A stretch of DNA of 64,000 nt from Tieghemostelium lacteum. Lineage: Eukaryota; Evosea; Eumycetozoa; Dictyosteliales; Raperosteliaceae. Positions within the stretch are counted from its first letter, which is position 1; each line of letters begins with the position of its first letter. This document shows positions 1 to 13,220 of this stretch, piece after piece. The DNA is taken from NCBI GenBank assembly GCA_001606155.1, contig LODT01000029.1, positions 620,001-684,000 on the forward strand, written 5' to 3'. The notes under the pieces were generated by a model. It had not been told where the DNA came from. It worked only from the letters and a program-made list of their open reading frames with translations, and ran no database searches. The position numbers and the translations under genes were made by a program.

Positions 1-2693
1 ACCAACGTTGGTCTATTATACAGAATATATGCCTTACTTTAAAGAAATATGCACCTGTTCTCATTCAAGGTCTTCACATGTCTGTTGAGTATAACTCAAA
101 GTATCCATCTGCATTCCCTGTATTTACCATACTTGATCAAGCTCAGGGTAAACTACTTGTAAACAGACTTCTAGAGGTTATAATAGACCAAAAACTACTA
201 GATTCTGAAAAGAAAGCAATTTTAATTGAAATGGCATCTAAAGAGAAATACAATCACAGTCATTTTGAAAAATTACTCAAGTTGAATGATAGTAATTTCA
301 AGTATCTCGCACTTATGTATCGTGGTTTGTTTCTCTATGGTGTATTATTACATAGTCTACAAAAGATACCTACTAAAGACTATGGATTTGCTAGTACAAC
401 TAGAACTAGATTGGCAGTACCTTATCGTGCTAAAGATACACCTTCAGAGAGAGCTGAATACGGTCATCCTGATATCGCACTAGTTCTCACCCACTTTGCA
501 TATTACAACCAAGGTCTAACCTATGAACAATTTGTACAAGTAATTGAGTATCTGACTATTAAGGAGAAACATCAGGCTAAAGCTATCTATACTAGTTGGG
601 TAGAGGAAGAAGTTACAGTACCAGACCATTACAAGTCTATTACATGTATTGCAATTTCTAATTCCTCACTAATGAAAGCTCTCTATCAGATATTCAGATT
701 CAACATGTTGGTTATCAATTTCTATCTGTCTTCATTGGTATTGCCATATGAGACCAAAGCATATCCTGAGAAACTATTTGCCAATGCTTGGGATATCACA
801 GCACATAAAAAGTATCCAACAACTGGTTTTAGTGGAACTAATGATACAAGTTGTCTACTTCCTCTGACAATTGAACAAAAGGATCTTAAGGAACTTAAGT
901 ACACTAACTTTGAAGTCATTAAATATATTCTCTCACAATCCAATAATGATCAAGTTGAAATGGTAAATAAGGATACAATATTCAATCAATTGATTACCAA
1001 CAAGCATAAACCACGTGTACTCATTGATACTGGTGCATTGATGATTGGTAAATCAAATCTCCAAGTCGCCAAAGACTGGTTGAAACAATCTGATCCAACT
1101 TTAATTGATGGTGCATTGTATTTTGACGAAAGTAATGTTTTATCAGCCATTGATAGAAGTGGTAGAAAATATACATTTTATCTCTCACCTTTTGTTCAAC
1201 AGTTAGATAGAGTTGTTGTATATCTTGATGATTATCACACTAGAGGTGTTGATATTAAATTCCCAATTGGTACACATGCATGTGTTACTGTTGGTGCTCA
1301 ACTCACCAAAGAGAAGCTTCTCCAAGGTATACTAAGACTCAGAAAATTTGGACGTGGTCAGACTGTTAGTTTCTTTGTATCTGATCAATTGTCTATATAT
1401 TTAAATAATACTTTACCAACTGTAGAAATGATTTTGAATTTTGTTATCAATAATACTATTCAATCTATAACCAATGCTTTCCAGTCATGGTCACTCCAAG
1501 GTATAATGTATACCAGAACATCATCTGCATCTCAACTGTTTTCTAGATATCCAAAAATATTTAGATCCCTATCAACATTTCCAGAAATTTTGAAATTGGA
1601 GGATATGTACAGTCACGATTACTTTAAATCCAATTTATCAGTGGTTATTGATACTAGTGTAGCTGCATCTGATCAACAGTTTGCTAAGTGTATTGAATCA
1701 CTTAATGATCCTATAATTAAAAACATGTTGTTACGTGAAAATTCCAGATTACTAAAACAAATAACTAAAAAGGCTCAGGAACTGGTAAGTGATGTTGAAG
1801 TCTATTCCAATATGATGGATGAAGAGCAAGAAAGAGAATTTGAAATTGAAGAGGAAATTGAAAGAGAAACTCAACTTCCAGGTCAAAAGCATCCATTGGA
1901 ACCAGAAATGACAGCTAATCTTATGGAAATGGTTAAGGACTCTACAGTACCTTTAGACCCTAAATGGATACCTCACATCTCAGTCCTCTACCAACAAACC
2001 TCCTTATCTAAATGTTTCGAATCTCAAGCCTGGAGCACATCCATCCGTGTATCTAATGACTTTTTAAATACCATTCGACGTAAGCCTACCCTTGCTATAG
2101 ACCAATTTATAAAAATTCCAAACTTTCTCTTATTCATTTGGTCACAAGTCCCCCAAGCTATTTTTATATCTCAATATGAAGCCAATATATTGTTACCTAT
2201 AATCACAGCGACACCTCTTGATGATGTTACATGCTCTATGCATCAATTGGCACCTCAACTTGACAAACAACAAGACAACTTATTCCAAACACTTCACACA
2301 CCGCTGCCACAGTACGTCCAAAGTCTCAATGAACAAAGTCTTTCCCTTCTACATAATATAGCCAACCAATTGAGTATCTTAATAGGCTCAAAATATTTTC
2401 CATCACATCAGTTGTCGAATATTTACTCAATTTTGGGTATTTTGGAATTGGATAACAAGTCTTTGCAATACTTGATCAATAAGTACCCAAAGACAGTTGC
2501 ATCCACTGGATTTGTTAAAGATAAACTCACTAAACCTCAAGAGATACCCGATATCATATGGGCAAAAGCAACCAAGAGTAAATTCAAATTGGATCCCAAT
2601 GAATTTATTCAAAATAATCTCACTCTTCGTAGAGTACATTCTATCATGTATTCAGATATTGAATCTATCTTTAAATTAAATCAATTAAAATAA
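1..2693 (+). CDS. DUF3638/DUF3645 giant protein, C-terminal part (5' end outside window)
   Basis: The reading frame is open from base 3, upstream of the first ATG at 78. The residues before that ATG (QRWSIIQN...) match SQRWRIIQN in the downstream paralogue, so the gene is cut by the window edge and 78 is not the true start. What is visible corresponds to the last third of the paralogue at 2904-12396. It includes the DUF3645-like block (VPYRAKDTPSERAEYGHPD) and a block almost identical between copies (KPRVLIDTGALMIGKSNLQ). It also has a DDYHTRGVDIKFP segment followed by LLQGILRLRKFGRGQ, which resemble superfamily-2 motor motifs V and VI. An acidic EEQEREFEIEEE stretch precedes the C-terminal region. 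The molecular role of the family is not established to my knowledge. Family membership is clear from the tandem copy; function is unassigned. Confidence 0.85.
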   Translation, partial: QRWSIIQNICLTLKKYAPVLIQGLHMSVEYNSKYPSAFPVFTILDQAQGKLLVNRLLEVIIDQKLLDSEKKAILIEMASKEKYNHSHFEKLLKLNDSNFKYLALMYRGLFLYGVLLHSLQKIPTKDYGFASTTRTRLAVPYRAKDTPSERAEYGHPDIALVLTHFAYYNQGLTYEQFVQVIEYLTIKEKHQAKAIYTSWVEEEVTVPDHYKSITCIAISNSSLMKALYQIFRFNMLVINFYLSSLVLPYETKAYPEKLFANAWDITAHKKYPTTGFSGTNDTSCLLPLTIEQKDLKELKYTNFEVIKYILSQSNNDQVEMVNKDTIFNQLITNKHKPRVLIDTGALMIGKSNLQVAKDWLKQSDPTLIDGALYFDESNVLSAIDRSGRKYTFYLSPFVQQLDRVVVYLDDYHTRGVDIKFPIGTHACVTVGAQLTKEKLLQGILRLRKFGRGQTVSFFVSDQLSIYLNNTLPTVEMILNFVINNTIQSITNAFQSWSLQGIMYTRTSSASQLFSRYPKIFRSLSTFPEILKLEDMYSHDYFKSNLSVVIDTSVAASDQQFAKCIESLNDPIIKNMLLRENSRLLKQITKKAQELVSDVEVYSNMMDEEQEREFEIEEEIERETQLPGQKHPLEPEMTANLMEMVKDSTVPLDPKWIPHISVLYQQTSLSKCFESQAWSTSIRVSNDFLNTIRRKPTLAIDQFIKIPNFLLFIWSQVPQAIFISQYEANILLPIITATPLDDVTCSMHQLAPQLDKQQDNLFQTLHTPLPQYVQSLNEQSLSLLHNIANQLSILIGSKYFPSHQLSNIYSILGILELDNKSLQYLINKYPKTVASTGFVKDKLTKPQEIPDIIWAKATKSKFKLDPNEFIQNNLTLRRVHSIMYSDIESIFKLNQLK

Positions 2694-2903
2694 ATTTTGA
2701 AGCACGAATATATATGTATTATATTTTATAGGGGTTAGACTATTTACAATGAAAAATCCCTTTTTTTTTTTTTTCAAATTTTAAATTACTAAACTCAAGT
2801 TCATGTTTACAAAAACTAAAAAAAGACACAATTACAGAGTAAGAATAAAAGAATATTTCCTAAATTTGAATAGCTTAATATTCATATTCTAAATAATATT
2901 AGG

Positions 2904-3211
2904 ATGACAGAAACATATACACTTAATCATCTTTTTATGCCAAGAGGCATAACATCAAAATTAAAAGACGAACCTTCAACAATAGAGATAGATATTATTA
3001 AATTATTTAATACATTTGTTATAAATAATGTTAAAGGAACAAAGGGAAATTTACCATTATTACGTAAATGTATAGAGGTGTTTTATGGTGGACTTTTAGT
3101 AAAAGATTCAATAGTAAAAATTAAAGAATCTTTATCTAAACTATACGAATGTCCTTACATGATGTACTTTAAAAATCTAAACTGTTTCTTAGTATTTTTT
3201 TAAACCAATGA

Positions 3212-3259
<48 letters not shown>

Positions 3260-6200
3260 GAAATATAACAGTTTCATTACTTCAGATTTACCCAAATAAT
3301 GAGGATTTTAATACATCAACAATTAAATGTAGAGTACCTACACCAATGATAAATTACTCTATACCACCAGAAAACATTATAGAAGACAACTTTATAGAAC
3401 AATTGATAATTTTACGTGATTTACCAGAACCAATGAAGTTAACCTTTGCAACTGAAGATGTAGTTGAAGAAACAGGTGAAACTATAATGAAACGAACTAC
3501 ATATGCAACACCAAAGGCACTGACTGAATGGTTACTACCCAGTGTAGCTACAGGTGTTACACAAAATTTAGAGAGTTTCTACAAGTCAGTGCCAACCCAA
3601 ATCTACAATAGTTCACAATGGAAGCGATCTCCAATTTGGCTTGGCTTCAAAGCTAGTGTACAATTTATATTGTCAATAATCACACCTAAGAATGAGTATT
3701 GCCTTGTTTATAAACTGTTGATGATTAATTTCCTGAGTAACATCACAATGGAACAACACCAAAAACAGAAACAAATCATTGAATCTCATGAAAGACTACT
3801 AAAACTTGTTGGTAGATTACATAAATTAGAGTCTAATCTAAGTATCCCTGACACACTAATTGGTTTGTACAATAAATCCAAGAATAACACAGCAGTGGTC
3901 ATCGAAAAGGTCAGTACTGAGAACCAAGAAAAATGGGCAGAGATTTGTAAATCAGAAGAGGACAACAATAATCAATTCTCTGAAACCATTCAGGATATTT
4001 TCAAACTAGACTTTTCAGAATCCCTCAGTCATAAGACTAAAACACTGAAGGAACAAATTGAAAAGGTTATTAGTTTGTCAAAAATGGTAGGTGTAAAACC
4101 AGCCACTCTACCTTCTCCGCCCCACAGAATGCCATTATCATGGAAGAATCCAAATAATGCTCAAGAGATATCCCTATTATTAAAAAAACTAACTGATTTG
4201 ACTGGCAAGCACAATGAAAAATGGAATTTATCAGATACTGGTATGTTACTGTGTACTATAGAGTCGGTTTCTATAGCTCTTTGGGGACAGAAAGAAAAGA
4301 TTACAGATCCTGTGCCACTGTTGGATCTAATGAAGGATTACAGACGTATTGCCAAGACAAGATATAATGGATTTGCCAAATTAAATTCAAAAATGTTTCT
4401 CACATGTTTGATTTTCACAGCCATTTTGGATAATATACCTAATATCACCTATGAACATTACAAAAAAGTTAGATATTATAAACATCCACCTCATATTGAT
4501 CCTGATGTATTTGGTAAATTGTTACTAGAGTATCAAGATGAATATTCAGTTTTGGAAGAAATTGAACAATATTTCAAGGAAAGACTAGATAAGGTTAACA
4601 AAATTGATAAAAGTGGTCTCGAGAATATATTTAATATTCATGAACATGGTCTACCTAACATGTGGGCAGAAGAATTCTTTCAGGATGAGATTAATAAGAT
4701 TCTAGAAAATGATGAAGTCGCACGTAAGGCAAAGATTATAGAGCATGCAACTCGCCTCAAGGAGATACGTTCGGAAATTAAAAGTTTAGAGACAAAGATT
4801 TCCAAACTGAAACATGTAAACTCTGAAAAGTATTTTGATGACAAACTGGACTATGAAAAGCAAATCAAGGATGCCAAACATAGGACTATGAAGGTTCTAG
4901 AAGAGAGTTTACCCAGATCTCATATTGAAAGAAATGTAATCATATTTGACAGGTTGGCCCCCATTGAGTTATTATGTGTACAAGATGCATTTGCAATTCT
5001 CTCAGAGATGAGCACGGATCCCATAAAACTGCCTTTTAAATACACTATATCCAATCTGAAAATTGAAAGAGTTGTTTATTTGGCAGGTGGACCTAGTCAA
5101 GGCCACAGTCAAGCACTTTGCATTTTTGAAAGATCTGCAGAGGATATGATTGTACCATACTCTAAATATGTAATTGGTTTCTATCATTATGTTGGTCATT
5201 TAGCCATTCCTGATGTTAGATTATGGAATTTTGAAATATGTACACTCAAACAACCAGACCCAGCAATGCAATTTGTAATGGATGGTAGCTATGCCTTTTG
5301 TCCAAAAGCCAAAGATTTTATACAAATGAAGCATGGAAATACACGTTTGGAGTTATTGGAAAACATTGCTCTTGCCAAACAATATGAATGTCCAAAGAAT
5401 CTAACTGTTGATCAATTTGTGGAGATTTGTTTGATTAGAGCTGGCGGTAATCTACAACTTAGAAATATAGTTCGTGTACTTGAGGGTCAAAAAATGGATT
5501 TGAATCAACAGTACACTTATATACTGATGAACCAAATACTCTATCAAGTTGGTCCTCAGCAAGAAGGTCAACATGAACAAAGACCTTGGAAATTTGATGT
5601 TGATGATATTAATCTTACCACTGTTCTATGTGATACTATAAAGAAATTGTTATCTACTATTGAAGAGAACTGGGATTCCAATTACACTATGCTCATTTTT
5701 ATTAAGATACTACTGTGTTTTACAAATTTGTCAATGTTGGAAGAGAACAGGGATCGTCTCATAGTGTGCTTGTTGAAATGTAGAGAAATTACAATGAAAT
5801 GGATTATCAGATTGAAGGAACTGATTAGTGATGTGTTATTGAATACATCACCTGAATACAAAGATAAGAAACTAGAGGATTCACAAAGACTAAAAGTGAA
5901 TCTTGTATATTCTTGCATTGCCTGTTTGTTGACTTTTGATACTGATCTTACAGAAAACTCTACTGATAGTGGCATTGTAATGTACTTGCGTGCATTGGTG
6001 TATCTCTCAGATAACACTATTATTGTAAATGGTCGTATGTCATTAACCTATTCGTCAGAGAATACTACTATATTCTATCAACTCATTGATGACATTCAGA
6101 GAATTGCATTGAAACGTTATCCTTTTATCAATTCTGTATTAGTAGAACAGCAAATGAATTTCATGGATATTGATTTTCCAGATGAAGAGAGAGAAATGAA

Positions 6201-9200
6201 ATCTGTTGAACAGAATACAATTCTCGACCAATTTATTGCACAATATTGGACCAGCGTATCAAATGGAAAGATTAGTAAATGGACTAAATATGATGATGCC
6301 GAAGATCACAATAACTGGTGGTGGGCACAGTTTAAACCATATAGCGAGACATCTCAACAGTCACTATTCATTCAGTTGAATATACAGACTGGTCAATTCC
6401 TTATTGATGGTAGTCCAATATCTAGAATTCCAACTGAAATTGAACAATCTACTGACTATAGAAATGTATTTGGTCAATCTATATTTGATGTTCAATCTAG
6501 TGGTTATCTACGTTGGAAAACCTCTTATCCTCACAATGGTAGATTCTTTGAGTTTGTTAAACAGAATAACAAGAAAAAGGAATTTATAATCAAAGAGGAA
6601 TCCGAGGATGGAACTCAAACTAAATTCCTACTCTCTAAAGGTCATTTTAAACTACCCGATGCATTCATTTCAGAATACAGTCATTGGTATGACCCTCAAC
6701 ATAATATAATTGAGTTTCGTGATAACTCTTTTATGAATTATGATAAACCTTTCAAATACTATTTCTCATTGGAAACTGGTCAACTCATCTCCACTGAAAA
6801 TGAAGATGTCAAAGTTATGGATTTCACTTCATCAGCCTTCAAAGTAATCTACAGACTATTTTGTAGAATTGAAAATGAACTAAATATTCATATATTTGTT
6901 CAGTCTAGAGAGATTAAAGTCAATTTACCTAGATACTCTTTAGATTTCATTCTAAACTATCAGGAAAAGTCTATCAATTGTCATCAGTATCCTGGTTACT
7001 TTATTGCAACATCGCAGTATCTGGGTACTCTAATAGGTTTGGAGACAACTCTAATTCTAGAACATAAAATTGCTTCAACTAATTTCAAGAAGCTTCTGAT
7101 TCCCAATGCATTATTAGTAACAAAAAAAGATTATGGACCTATAACTCATCAGATTACTTATTCTGATATCAGTAAACTACGTAACCCACCATTGTTCTGC
7201 TATGAAATTGACCATGAATTCTCACTTCTTCGTAGTAATGATATTCTACCACAACTATTTCTCACCTATCTACATGGTGTAACTTCATCTGTCTTAGCAG
7301 ACCCATTCACTGGAATCACAGGTACAGAATCAGCAATCCAAGCACTCAAACACTATCAATCCAATATACCATTCTCAGAAGAGTGTATAGAAATGCTTAA
7401 AGATATATCTAATCTCTCACCACACAGAGGTCAAGCAGGTCAAGATCAGTCCATACAAACTGTAAAATGGGGTAAGATACATCCCTTCTTAGCAACAGAA
7501 TCCTTTTCCATTCTCAGTAACCACCTTATCCGTAGAAACAATGAAATCTCATTCCTCTATGGTAACGAAAAGTTAAAGAATCTGGCAATAGCCAGAGAAG
7601 AAATCCTTGAAAGTCATTATAAAATCTCACGAAAGAATCTCTCAAATTTGATGTATATTGATGAATCTATAGTCAAGAAAAAGGATACAGACTTTTTGTT
7701 TACTCCCGGTATTGAATCTTCTTCTACTAGACTTGCTAATGATGTTTCGAGAATGTCATCTAAATTCCGTAACAATTACATTCATAAGCCATCCATGTCC
7801 TTCCTGTACGCCTTTTTGGTTCAAACTAATAACAATGTTTTAAACGGTGTCACTCTATTCAACAACTATTTGGATATTGATCTTGATCCACAACAATGTT
7901 TCATGTCTCTTTATAACCTTGCCTATCAAGTATCTCATCAAAATCTAAGTCCTCTTAAGTTCAGATACATTTGTACCTATTTCTATTGGAAATGGAGAAG
8001 AGAAGATGTTATGGACAATCTCTCTGATATGTTTGATTATCTCATTTTCTTTAGTCGTTATTCAGCTACTCCCCATCCCATTGTTGGTGACTCATGGTCA
8101 AAACCAAGGGAAACTTATGATTCAACTGCCTTTTATGCCATTGCCAAAGAGAATGCACATATTCCAAGATATGAGCATAACCAAAATAGAAAATTACAAA
8201 TTAAAAGAGCAGTGGCTAAAGAGATTGAAAATGCAGTTCAATGGAAACAATATGGTAGAGAAGAGTTTACAGCTCCTTCGTCTACATATACACGTTTGAC
8301 TAGTGAGAATTCTAGTAATACGTTGAATAACAAGGCAGAAGAACTCATTAACAAATGGATAAGAAACAGAGACTTGAAATTGTTTATTGAAAGTCTAGAT
8401 ACTGCATTCCACAGAGACTACCAACAACCTCAACAAAGTTTACCTATTGTGCAAATCATGGCTCAAGGAAACCATATTTATATAGAACACAAATTGATAG
8501 AAATTAATGTAACCCACAAGCAAGATGATTCAATGGTGCCCATCTATTTCATAGATCTCTGGGAAAATGGTTTTGATGAGGTTATCGAAAGTTTGTTTGC
8601 ACAGTGTTTGGTAAAACAGTCAACTCAATTGACAGTCTCTCACAAGTGTGAGGTTTTCTTGGAGAATGTACCAAATAGAAAGAAATTGATGGGTAAACAT
8701 ATTTATAAAGATTTGAAATCATCTCTTAGCTCATTAGAAAGTAAACTCCATCATTCTGATCAACATGACCTTTCTGAAGAGTATAAAGAGATTATGGTGA
8801 AAATTGAAAAACATATTTTAGAAAAGTCAAAGGAGATTTGGGATATAATTGTACAGGCTCTGAATGGTTCTAATAAGTTAATTGAATCTTTAATACGATG
8901 TGGTTTACTAAAGAGTACATCAAAGATTAATATATTCCAATTCTATATGGAGTCTATTAGTAGGGAAACTAGTAGATACCAAGAAAATACACTATTTAAG
9001 TGTATTGGCTCTTATATTCTATTGAGAACTTATTTGGTAAAGGTTAAGCGTTGTATGTGTAGTACCAGAGAAGATGTCATTAAAGAATTGGAGACATCAA
9101 GATTAAGAAGAAATTGGAAACCTAAAGAATATCCTGAATGGTTATTGTTTGAGTTGGAGCAAGGTATTATGATTAGAGATATTCAGTCAAAGATTGCCAT

Positions 9201-12200
9201 TGATCTTATTAATTCTCAAGAGAATGTTTGTACTCAACTTCAAATGGGTGAAGGTAAAACATCTGTAATTCTTCCTTTGATGTGTTTGGCACTCTCCAGA
9301 AAGAACAAAGTGGTTAGAGTCATTGTATTACCATCTCTTTTAGAAACATCAAGAGATGATATCATAAGACGAATGGGAGGTATTCTCAATAGAAAACTCT
9401 ATATATTCCCATACCAAAGAGATAAAGGATACTTGAATCCTGCCAATGTAAAAGTTGTCATTAATCAGTTAAATGAATGTAAAAATGAAAGAGGTATCAT
9501 TCTGGCTACTTCAGAGTACAATCTATCATTTCTCTTGAAATGGAAATTGAAATATGAAAAGGAGTCACATGACATGAAACAAGTTGTAGAATGGTATGAA
9601 CAAAATGTATTTGATATCCTTGATGAATCTGATGAATTACTCTCACATAAATATCAATTACTCTACCCAGTTGGTGATAAGCTACCTCTGGATGGTGACA
9701 GCCAACGTTGGAGAATCATTCAGAATGTACTATATACCTTCAGAAACAATGTTGATGAGGTAACTCAAGGTTTGGATTCTATCATTGTTGAATATAATCT
9801 TCAGTCACCTGCAGCATTCCCAACTTTAACCATTTTAGATAAGACTCAAGGAAGAGTAATGCTAGATAGACTCTTAGATATACTTATTAGTAACAGTAAT
9901 ATCATGGATAGCGAAAGAAAATATGTATTACGTGAGATGGCACAAAAGGAGGTCTATGATCACGCCATTTATCTGAAATTCAAGTTACAAGAAGACTCAT
10001 TGCAAGTCTTGGCATTGATATATCGTGGTCTATTTCTTTATGGAGTCCTATTACACAGTCTACAAAAGATACCAACTAAAGACTTTGGATTCTCTAATAA
10101 TAACCGTACTAGAATGGCTGTACCTTATCGTGCTAAAGATACACCTTCAGAGAGAGCTGAATACGGTCATCCTGATATCTTATTGGTACTCACACACATT
10201 ATCTATTACAACCAAGGTTTGACACTGAAACAGTTCACTCTGACACTTGAACATCTTCTGACCAAAGAAAAGAATCAGTCTAGAGACATTTACTCAAAAT
10301 GGGTTGAACAAGAACCTTCACTTCCAGAACATTATCATGCTGTAAATTGTATTGTCACGTCTGATGTAAGTAATGTTGCCAAACTCTACAGCTATTTTAA
10401 ATACAACTTGTTGGTAATCAACTTCTATCTGTCTTCATTGGTACTTCCATATGAAACTAAAACCTATCCAAAGAAACTCTTTGCCAATGCTTGGGATATT
10501 ACCAGTAAGAAGAGATTCCCTTCAGTTGGGTTCAGTGGTACTAACGATACAAGTTGCTTACTACCTCTAACCATTGAACAAAAGGATCTGGAAGAATTGA
10601 AATACACCAATTTTGAAGTCATCAATTATATCCTAGCCCAAAAACTTAATAATCCTGTAAGTGCATGCAACAAGAACAATATCTTAGAGAAATTGATTAG
10701 CAATCAACATAAACCACGTGTACTCATTGATACTGGTGCTTTGATGATTGGTAAATCAAACCTCCAAGTTGCCAAAGATTGGTTGAAACAATCCGATCCA
10801 ACTTTAATTGATGGTGCACTGTATTTTGATGAAAGTAATGTTCTTTCTGCCATTGATAGAAATGATAAAAAGTATAAATTCAATCTATCTCCATTTGTAC
10901 AGAATCTCGATAGAGTTGTTGTATATCTTGATGACTATCACACTAGAGGTGTTGATATTAAATTCCCATTTGGTACACATGCATGTGTTACTGTTGGTCC
11001 TCAACTCACTAAAGAGAAACTTCTACAAGGTATTCTCAGAATGAGAAAATTCGGTCGTGGCCATACTATAAACTTTTTCATATCCGATCAATTGCTAATT
11101 TGTCAACATCAAGATCAAATGCCAACAGTCGAGACTATTCTCAATTTTGTAACTGATAACACTTGTCAAGCCAATTCCAACGCATTCCAAGCTTGGGCAC
11201 TTCAAGGTGTAATGTATTGTAGAACTTCATCTGCAAGTAAATTCTTTGATCTCAAGCAATCTGTGGTATTTGATAAGTTATCCACATTCCCAGAGGTTAT
11301 AAAATTGGAGGACATGTATGGAGCCAACTACAGCGAAACTGAGCTGACTCTGGTCATTGAAAAAATGATAATGGTCGCCAAAAACCAATTTTCTGAAATT
11401 GTAACTGATATTGAAACTCTAGAGGAAGTCATAAATCAAAAGCAGCTCATTAACAAGTTCCTCAGCAAAATCAACCAGAAATCAGAATCATTGGTCAGTG
11501 ACATTAAAGTATATTCCAATATGATGGATGAGGAACAAGAAAGAGAATTTGAAATTGAAGAAGAGCGTGAAATGGTATACCAATTACCAGGTCCAAGACA
11601 GGCAAAAGTACCTTCGTTGACCCCATTTATTAAAAATTTAATATCTGACCCAAGATCTGTGTTAGATCCTGTACACTATCTCAGCCTGGATAAAATGTAT
11701 TTTAAAACCTCTCTTGAGTCCTCATTTGAAAAACATGCATGGGATCAGAATATCCGTATCTCTAAAGACTTTTACAACACCATCAGAAATGAAGATGAAC
11801 ATAAGAAAAATGTTAGACCTATAAGAGACCAATACCTCAAAATGCCAAACTATGCTTTAATCTTATGGAGAGAACCCAAACCATACATTATTATCATTTC
11901 TCAGTTTGAAGCCAATGAAATTCTACCAATAATCAGAAACCAAACTGAAGGAAATATTTTTACATCTCTACATCAGATGGCACCCATTGTTGATAAGAAT
12001 GGTAGGAATCTAATGAAATTTCTCCACACTCCTTTACCTGATGATATTAATTTAGATGATTTCGATGACATGTTAAATCAATTGTCCATTTTGGTAGGTT
12101 CAAAATATTTCCCTGGTCAAATATCTGCAATCTATTCCCTTTTGGGTCTTTTGGAAATGGATAATAAGTCACTATCACAAGTCATTGAAAAATATCCAAA

Positions 12201-12396
12201 AATTATTAGTTCTAATGGATTTGTAATGAGAAAAAATGCTCCAAAACCACTTGAAATTCCTCAACAAATTTGGGATAATGCAACTAGCATCTCACTTTTC
12301 CAAAAAGAACAATTTGAATTTATTAAAAAGAACTTATCACTCAGAAGAGTACATTCTATACTTTTTTCAGACCTAGAAACTATTATGAGACAGTAA
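2904..12396 (+). CDS. DUF3638/DUF3645 giant protein with SecA-like motor motifs; N-terminus in another frame
   Basis: The main frame runs 3208-12396 (3062 residues, after a 15-Asn tract). A 99-residue frame at 2904-3203 just upstream (LNHLFMPRGI...YFKNLNCFLVFF) looks like the N-terminal domain that precedes DUF3638 in fungal homologues (DUF6606 type). It ends at TAA straight after a run of seven T (3195-3201); with six T it would read on as FFKPMSNNN into the main frame. One gene with a homopolymer frameshift is therefore the best reading; two genes are less likely. Visible motor-like motifs are QMGEGKTSVILP (about residue 2012 of the main frame), DESDELL (about 2140), DDYHTRGVDIKFP (about 2575) and LLQGILRMRKFGRG (about 2605). 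GEGKT and RG(V/T)DI also occur in SecA. Probably a large cytosolic ATPase; the substrate is unknown. Confidence 0.85.
3214..3258 (+). repeat. (AAT)15 trinucleotide repeat encoding poly-Asn
   Basis: Fifteen uninterrupted AAT codons directly after the ATG-AGT of the long DUF3638 frame. Asn tracts like this are common in dictyostelid proteins. Here the tract sits at the junction between the N-terminal domain frame and the main frame, where it would act as a flexible linker. Confidence 0.95.
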
Positions 12397-12488
12397 AAGA
12401 GTGAAAAGGACGCAAAGCATCTTCTTGTTTAAAAAAAAAATTTTCACTTAAATAAATAAAAAAAAAAAATTTATTAAATAGTTGGTTT

Positions 12489-12887
12489 TCATTCTTCTTC
12501 TGACTCCTCCGACTCCTCGGAATCATCAAAATCTACCATAGGGTTGGTATGAATTACATTTCCATTTTCCATTTTAACATTGCAATAATTTTCAACCTCT
12601 TCTTTAAATGATTCTCCTCCAACATCGTTTTTGTCCACACAGTAAAAAATATAATAATCAAAATTACTCTTTTTACCAAGTTTAGCATCCTTAAAGTAAT
12701 TGGTCGCCATTTCGGTGTATTGTTTCATTGTTATTTCTAATATTTTTATCATTTTTTTTTTACAGTGCAATGTACATTTTTTCCCGATATTGAGTTTATT
12801 ATTCTCTGATACATCAACCAGGATTTCCAACATTTGAAGGTTTAAATTTTTACAATCTGAGATATGATAGTTGTCATGTATACACAT
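12489..12887 (-). CDS. small hypothetical protein with acidic Ser/Glu tail
   Basis: Single-exon frame of 132 residues, which I do not recognise. The first half holds several cysteines and histidines (MCIHDNYHISDCKN; CTLHCKKK) that could bind metal or be incidental. The middle (MKQYTEMATNYFKDAKLGKK) looks helical. The C-terminus is strongly acidic (DFDDSEESEESEEE). It is convergent with the DUF3638 gene, about 90 bases from its stop, and divergent from the Smr gene. Codon use and the clean ATG support a real gene, but no function can be given. Confidence 0.6.
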   Translation of the reverse strand: MCIHDNYHISDCKNLNLQMLEILVDVSENNKLNIGKKCTLHCKKKMIKILEITMKQYTEMATNYFKDAKLGKKSNFDYYIFYCVDKNDVGGESFKEEVENYCNVKMENGNVIHTNPMVDFDDSEESEESEEE

Positions 12888-13220
12888 TGGAGAATATGAA
12901 ATATATTAAAACTAAAAAAAATGGTGTTAATATTAATTTATATATTATTTTTTACAAATATATATTTTAACACATATCATAAATATAAAAATTTCCAGGA
13001 AAATTAAAGCTGTGGTCTGAATAATTTTAATAATTATTAGATAATCCAAGTGATCACCAAAAAAATACAAAAGGGCAGAAAATAAAATATGTACATAGTT
13101 TTTTATTTCCCTACATAGTTAGTATCTGTATACATGAGTTTGAGTTTTTATATACTTTTAATTAAATTAATTTTTAAAAATTAAATAATTTTTTATAATC
13201 TTTAATAAACAGGGCAGAAA
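12888..13220. other. intergenic spacer, divergent promoter region
   Basis: About 330 bases of AT-rich sequence between the starts of two divergent genes (the small acidic protein on minus, the Smr protein on plus). It should hold both promoters. I see only A/T runs and no repeat, RNA gene or coding potential. Confidence 0.5.
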
